From assembly GCA_022376925.1 (NCBI GenBank), contig JAIOJX010000030.1:168279084-168343083 (forward strand): a stretch of DNA of 64,000 bases, given 5' to 3'. Under the pieces are notes generated by a model. That model saw only the letters and a program-made list of their open reading frames with translations. It did not search any database and was not told where the DNA came from. The stretch comes from Tragulus kanchil. Lineage: Eukaryota; Chordata; Mammalia; Artiodactyla; Tragulidae. Both the position numbers and the translations under genes were made by a program. Below are positions 59,298 to 64,000 of this stretch, piece by piece (positions within the stretch are counted from its first letter, which is position 1; every line of letters starts with the position of its first letter).

Positions 59298-62289
59298 TTT
59301 AACTACATCAATGGTATATGCAGCTTCTGCAACTTTCTCTGCATCATTTTTGATTCATCTATGTTGAAAGCTGTAACTCTAGTTCTTTCAGTCACTTTCC
59401 AAAGTACCAAAAACAAACATTTCTTTACCTGTTCTTCCGGTGATGGAAATTTAAGCTTCTCCCAGTCTCGCTATCTACACAGTATTGCAATGAACAGTCA
59501 TATATACATTTCCTTCTTCAAACGGAGTTACTTTAGGGCTTATCCAAGAGTAGAATTCTGGGTGGCAGAGTACACACAGTTTTACAAGATTCTGCATATT
59601 ATTCGGCACAGTAGTTGTCACAAGTTCCATTCCCAAGATAATGAGTCCCCGAGTCCCACAACAAGAGCTTTTGAAAATCTGCCAACTTCATGAGTTTAAG
59701 AAGGTTCACATTGATTTACATTTCCTGCACGTTCTTCTCTACACACACCTCTGTCTGGGCTGACGGGCTCTGTCATTTAAGGGTGAGACTGACCACAATG
59801 AACACCTGCCTGAAACATCTTCTGATACCCACTCCTCTCTGTGTGGAGCCCCAGCCCATCTGGCTCCCACCAGCCTTAACTTCAGTTCCTCCCAGGGAGC
59901 CGAGAGAAGGCGGGGTAGTGTTGGAAGAAGGGGTATGCCCTCCAGGGCAGGGTAGGGTGTGAGGTGAGCACGGACAGCTGGGGTAGTCAACAGGGCGCCC
60001 TTTGGCTTGGAGCCACCTGTGGCTGGGCTCCCAAGTAGCAGGCACATTTGTGAACAGTCTCCAGTCAACATTTCCCTCACAAAACCCTTCGAAATCTTCC
60101 AATCCTGACTTAGTTGAAGTCATAAATTCAGTTCTACATTCCTTAAAAGAGGCAACTTTGCAAAATCTACTCTGCCCAGAAAAACAATCAACACCCAAAC
60201 TTGGCTTCCAGAGTACTCAGTCTGGCTGCAATAATGAGAATAACTTTTGGAAACCCAGACGACATCCAACAGAGCAACATTCAAGCACGAGGCGAGGTGG
60301 GACCAGCGGAGAACACTTACAGGACAAGAGTCAGGGAAGGCTGGGACTTAAATCTTGAGGATGTGGCCCAGCTCAGACAGGAGCATGGCACTCCGTGTGA
60401 AAGGAGACAGCACAAAGCAGTTCACTGCCATTCAGGGAAGGGACATGAGTTAAATCCAACACTGATTATGCCAAAATGTTTAGCAGTTAGCTCCAAAGAG
60501 TCAGAAGTTCCTTTTAGTGAATCTGTATTTTACTAATATTTCTATAATAACCACATACTACTTACATAACTATTTTAAAACTCAGGTTACCGAACAGACT
60601 GCATCAGTACAATCCCAAAATATTAAAGGCTTACCTCAGTACCGAGGGATTTGTCAACTTTTACTTCATTCTTTACATTTTCAAAAATCTGACTCGAATG
60701 TTTAAAAATAAATATTTACCATTTTATAAAAATGGCAGCACAAACACCCCTATTGGGGCAGAAACACTATGAGGTACCAGAGGCACAGGAGGGAGTGCGG
60801 GGATGAACAGATGGACAGAAAAGGGGCATTTCTGGGCTTGCAGTGTCAACCGACATGGGAGCTGCAGCTTGATGATGGCTCTGGTCTAGAGATCAGAATG
60901 CTAAACAAGAATCTCAGTAAATCAAACCTCCTTTTCACCAATCCCAAGAATCAGGCAGCAGAGCCAGCCGCTCTAATTTTTGATGCCAACATTCAGTGAT
61001 TCACCCAACATCATCTTGCCAAGAAAAGGCACATTAAGCCAGGAACTCAGGCTTGATGACTCTGAGGCCCTTCCCATGATTCTGGGCCCTCAATATGTGG
61101 GACTCTGAATCTGAATTACATTCTGTAATGGTTCAGATTCAGAACACAATCCTCAACTTCAAACCATCCAAAAGCTCACCTCTGAGGTACCCAAGTCCCA
61201 GTGAGGACCATGATGCTCGTGTGGCTCGGTCAGCCACCTTTCTGGGCTCCTCACTTCACTCGGGTCCAGGGGCCTACCAGCCACTCCTTAAGACTAGATA
61301 AGACTCTACCTTCTGTGAAGGGTCCCAAAGTAGAAACTAGGGACCTTCATGGCTTCCTCCATGATTTTCCTTGGATTCTCGTTCAAATCTGGCATTCTCA
61401 GTTGAGATCCTCCTTGACCAGTTGATTGAAAATCTCAAAGCACCTTCTAACCCAGCATTCCCTATCACTCTACCAATTACTTTTGTCCACAACACATATC
61501 ATCATCCAAAATACTACATATATCTCACTTGCTTTTTGTCTGTAAAGATCCACATGGCAACCTTTTCTGCTCCAGTCACTGCTGGGTCTCTGGTCCACAA
61601 GACAGGACCTGGCATGTGGGAGATGCTCGATACATTTCTGCTTAGCAGATGGACCGCTGCTGCCCTTACAGACATGCGGGATGGAGCAGGCGATGGGGCA
61701 CTGGGAGAGCTTCATTCTGCAGGCAATCAAGCCCAGGACCCTGTTCTCCTCCACTTGCAGCTGAGACAACTCTATGCCCAGGGCAAATATCCAAAGTCAG
61801 CTTTGAAGACTGAAGGCGCAGCCGGAACTCCCCTGGAGGCTTCTGGAGACACTAATTCTTGCCGCTGTGGGTGCTTTTATGGTCAGACTAAATACCACTA
61901 CAGGGCCCACTCAAAGGGATACTAAGGATCCATCCCAGCAGCCACAGCCTACCATGCTCTGGACATTCTGTTGAAGCATGAAGGGCAATGGTCTCTCCCA
62001 TTAGAGTTATAGAAGAAAGTCTGGCTGGGAGAACTCCAGGCCATAGTGCAAAGCCCACTCCAAAGGGCTCAATCCTCCTCCTGAAACCCACTGAGGCTCC
62101 TCCCTCACACCTCAATTTCTAGCAGTAGGATGGGGGTGCCCTACATTTTTGAATCCTCAGATTCTCTGGCACTAGCTTCCAAATTAGAAAGGTTTGGGCC
62201 CTCTGTGAAGGTATACTCACACTCCCTACCATCAGGGGTTCTCCAAGCAGGGTAGCCAGGACTCTCTCCCCCTAACTGTCAAATCCAAG
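59298..62289 (-). other. Region downstream of ZNF445, possible 3' UTR
   Basis: Mostly single-copy sequence with no recognised transposon and no convincing ORF. The longest open frame (61371-61925, +) has no domain, no paralogue and no sensible start. It lies directly 3' of the ZNF445 stop on the minus strand, so part of it is probably 3' UTR. The polyadenylation site was not determined. Confidence 0.4.
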
Positions 62290-63617
62290 CTAATCTCTAG
62301 TATGGTTTTTCATATGCCGAGCCAAGTTTGAAGACCACCTGAAGGCCTTCCCACACTCTCTACATTTGAAGGGCCTCTCCCGAGTATGAAATCTCTTGTG
62401 GCTAATGAGTTGGGAGCTTTTGCTAAAAATTTTCCCACAAGTGCTGCATTTGTGGTCTTTCGCCTGAGTGGGAATGTCTTGGAGTCCACTGAGCTCAGAC
62501 CTCTGATCAGAAATTTCCTCACGATCTTCACAACGCTTCTCCTCACTTGGTTTTATTTCCTGTAACTTCACCCGTGTATCCTGGCAAGAAGACAGCCTAG
62601 CCACGCTGCTTTCAGACTGGACCGCTGTGGTGTGTCTTCTCTGATGAATGCAAAGGGTATGTCTTCCAATGAAATCTTTCCCACACAACTGACACTTAAA
62701 CGGTCTCTCTTTCGTATGGGTTCTCTGATGATTAACAAGGCGATAATTTCGGTCGTAAGATTTCCCACACTGGTTACATTTATAGCGCTTCTCTCCACTG
62801 TGTATACCCTCATGATCTAAAAGACTTCTTTTACGTGTAAAGCTTTTCCCACATTCTTGGCACCGAAAAGGTTTCTCATCTGTGAGGATTTGTGACTGCA
62901 GTTTTGGAGCATCTTCACTTTTGGGGTTCTCGTGTGGTTCTCCCAAAGAGTGAATCTTCCCATGCTGGGAGAGGTTAGAACTCCATCTAAAAGATTTCCC
63001 GCACTCCTTGCACTTGTAAGGCTTCTCTCTGGTGTGAACCCTCTGATGGTTGAGGAGGAATGAGTGACTGAGGAAGACTCTGCCACACTGGCTACATTTG
63101 TAGGTCCCCTCAGTGGTGGGACTGGTCTGAGAAACACGGAATGCTTTGTCCTGACTCAAGGAGGGTGCGTCCTCGGGTTTTCTTCTGGTGGCGTGCTGCC
63201 TCTTATGAACGATGTAGGCCGATCTGTGAGGAAACTCTTCCGCACATTCGCTACATCGGTATGGTTTCTCGCCTGTGTGACTTCTCTGATGATTGATGAG
63301 AGCTTTCTTCGATTGAAAGTTTTCCCGCACTGCTGACACACGAGAGCCTTCTCCACAGTGGGGGCGCTCTCAGGCTGGCTGGAGTTAGAGGTCTGCCTCA
63401 AGTCTTCTCTACATTTGTCCAGGTCATAGAACTCCTCTTCCTGGTGCAATCTCATATGACGAGTGAAGTTGGACCTCCATCTGAAGGTTTTCCTGCATTT
63501 GGTACATTTGTAGGGTTTTTCCTGGGTGTGAATTCTTTGATGTTCAAGAATGTATGCTTTACTGTGGAACGATTTCCTACACTGGCTGCAGTCAAAGAGT
63601 TTCTCCCATTTTGGTCT
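62290..63617 (-). CDS. ZNF445: ZNF445 C-terminal zinc-finger array, with a one-base frameshift
   Basis: ZNF445 is a nuclear KRAB/SCAN C2H2 zinc-finger repressor, reported to help maintain genomic imprints. Eleven C2H2 units are visible from right to left. Two precede the spacer RLHQEEEFYDLDKCRED; one is broken by a frameshift at 63309-63312; eight follow, ending SSNLARHMKNHTRD and TAG at 62290-62292. Linkers of the H-T-x-E-K/R-P type join most units. The fingers SYDRNYRLVNHQ and RKRSLLDHEGIHSGEKRYKC and the end of the protein fit ZNF445 as I remember it, and the position next to TCAIM agrees with mammalian synteny. The frame closes upstream at a TAA (63630-63632) just beyond an AG that could be an acceptor (63618-63619). 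The KRAB, SCAN and first fingers lie right of the window. Human ZNF445 has about 1031 residues; 442 are represented here. Confidence 0.88.
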
Positions 63618-64000
63618 CTGAAATGATGGTTAAAGACTGAGTTACGGGTCAGAGCTTCTACAACCTGAGTAGACTCAAGACATCTTAAATTTTGGTTTTA
63701 TTTCCTGTAACTTCACCCGTGTATCCTGGCAAGAAGACAGCCTAGCCACGCTGCTTTCAGACTGGACCGCTGTGGTGTGTCTTCTCTGATGAATGCAAAG
63801 GGTATGTCTTCCAATGAAATCTTTCCCACACAACTGACACTTAAACGGTCTCTCTTTCGTATGGGTTCTCTGATGATTAACAAGGCGATAATTTCGGTCG
63901 TAAGATTTCCCACACTGGTTACATTTATAGCGCTTCTCTCCACTGTGTATACCCTCATGATCTAAAAGACTTCTTTTACGTGTAAAGCTTTTCCCACATT
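62547..64000. repeat. Direct duplication D18 (offset 1145), runs off the window
   Basis: Copy 1 is 62547-63691 and copy 2 is 63692 to beyond 64000. The seam lies in non-coding sequence right of the ZNF445 fingers (catcttaaa|ttttggttttat). Confidence 0.9.
63692..64000 (-). pseudogene. ZNF445: Second copy of part of the ZNF445 finger array (duplication D18)
   Basis: This stretch repeats 62547-62855 at an offset of 1145 bases with no difference I could find. It holds the fingers around SYDRNYRLVNHQ and DFIGRHTLCIHQ again and runs off the window. It begins after a seam in non-coding sequence, so it cannot be read as extra tandem fingers of one protein. I infer an unmerged contig overlap rather than a second gene. 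Confidence 0.75.

Noticed and set aside
61371..61925. 184-codon + strand frame antisense to the ZNF445 downstream region
   Set aside because: No recognisable domain, no acceptor at the start, composition like random single-copy sequence; probably chance.
63692..64000. Extra tandem zinc fingers extending ZNF445
   Set aside because: The sequence is an apparently exact repeat of 62547-62855 and is separated from the array by non-coding sequence with an in-frame stop. It is explained by D18.
1..64000. CRISPR arrays, operons, tRNA or rRNA genes
   Set aside because: No spaced short repeats or prokaryotic gene organisation. The many B-box-like ggttcgatccc motifs belong to tRNA-derived SINEs, not functional tRNA genes.

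Overview
The window is nuclear DNA from a ruminant mammal. Split exons with GT/AG boundaries, a C2H2 zinc-finger gene, dense tRNA-derived SINEs, several layers of L1, and Bov-tA/Bov-A type SINEs all point that way. Bov elements are few, no Bov-B was recognised, and an abundant CHR-like SINE with an unfamiliar 3' tail dominates. This hints at an early-branching ruminant such as a chevrotain (inference only).

Layout. From 1 to about 20.7 kb (+ strand) lies the 3' half of TCAIM: six exons at 4141-4263, 7973-8070, 8328-8419, 17078-17310, 18060-18191 and 20429-20669. They keep frame across every junction and encode the last 305 residues and the stop. Its introns are filled with SINEs and L1. From about 20.7 to 59 kb is the TCAIM 3' region and intergenic DNA made largely of nested transposons: an L1 5' region interrupted by a solo LTR that is itself interrupted by an L1 with an inverted 5' part, then an old + strand L1 at 47-51 kb. 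The same stretch holds a pair of inverted, diverged proline-rich ORF segments near 34.7-36.4 kb (-) and 45.5-46.2 kb (+) that I cannot identify. From 62.29 kb to the right edge (- strand) is the C-terminal zinc-finger part of ZNF445. TCAIM and ZNF445 face each other tail to tail, as in the human 3p21 order I recall.

The dominant structural oddity is 18 head-to-tail direct duplications, 17 of them 1.02-1.16 kb and one 0.66 kb, spread over the whole window and unrelated to genes or repeats. The first copies often carry scrambled or missing bases just before the seam. This looks like contig ends that overlap by about 1.1 kb and were joined without merging. About 18.8 kb of the 64 kb would then be redundant. 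Most duplicated repeats and ORFs listed below exist once in reality.

The two genes have no known joint pathway. TCAIM is a mitochondrial protein linked to dampening of T-cell activation; ZNF445 is a KRAB/SCAN zinc-finger protein implicated in imprint maintenance. They are simply neighbours.
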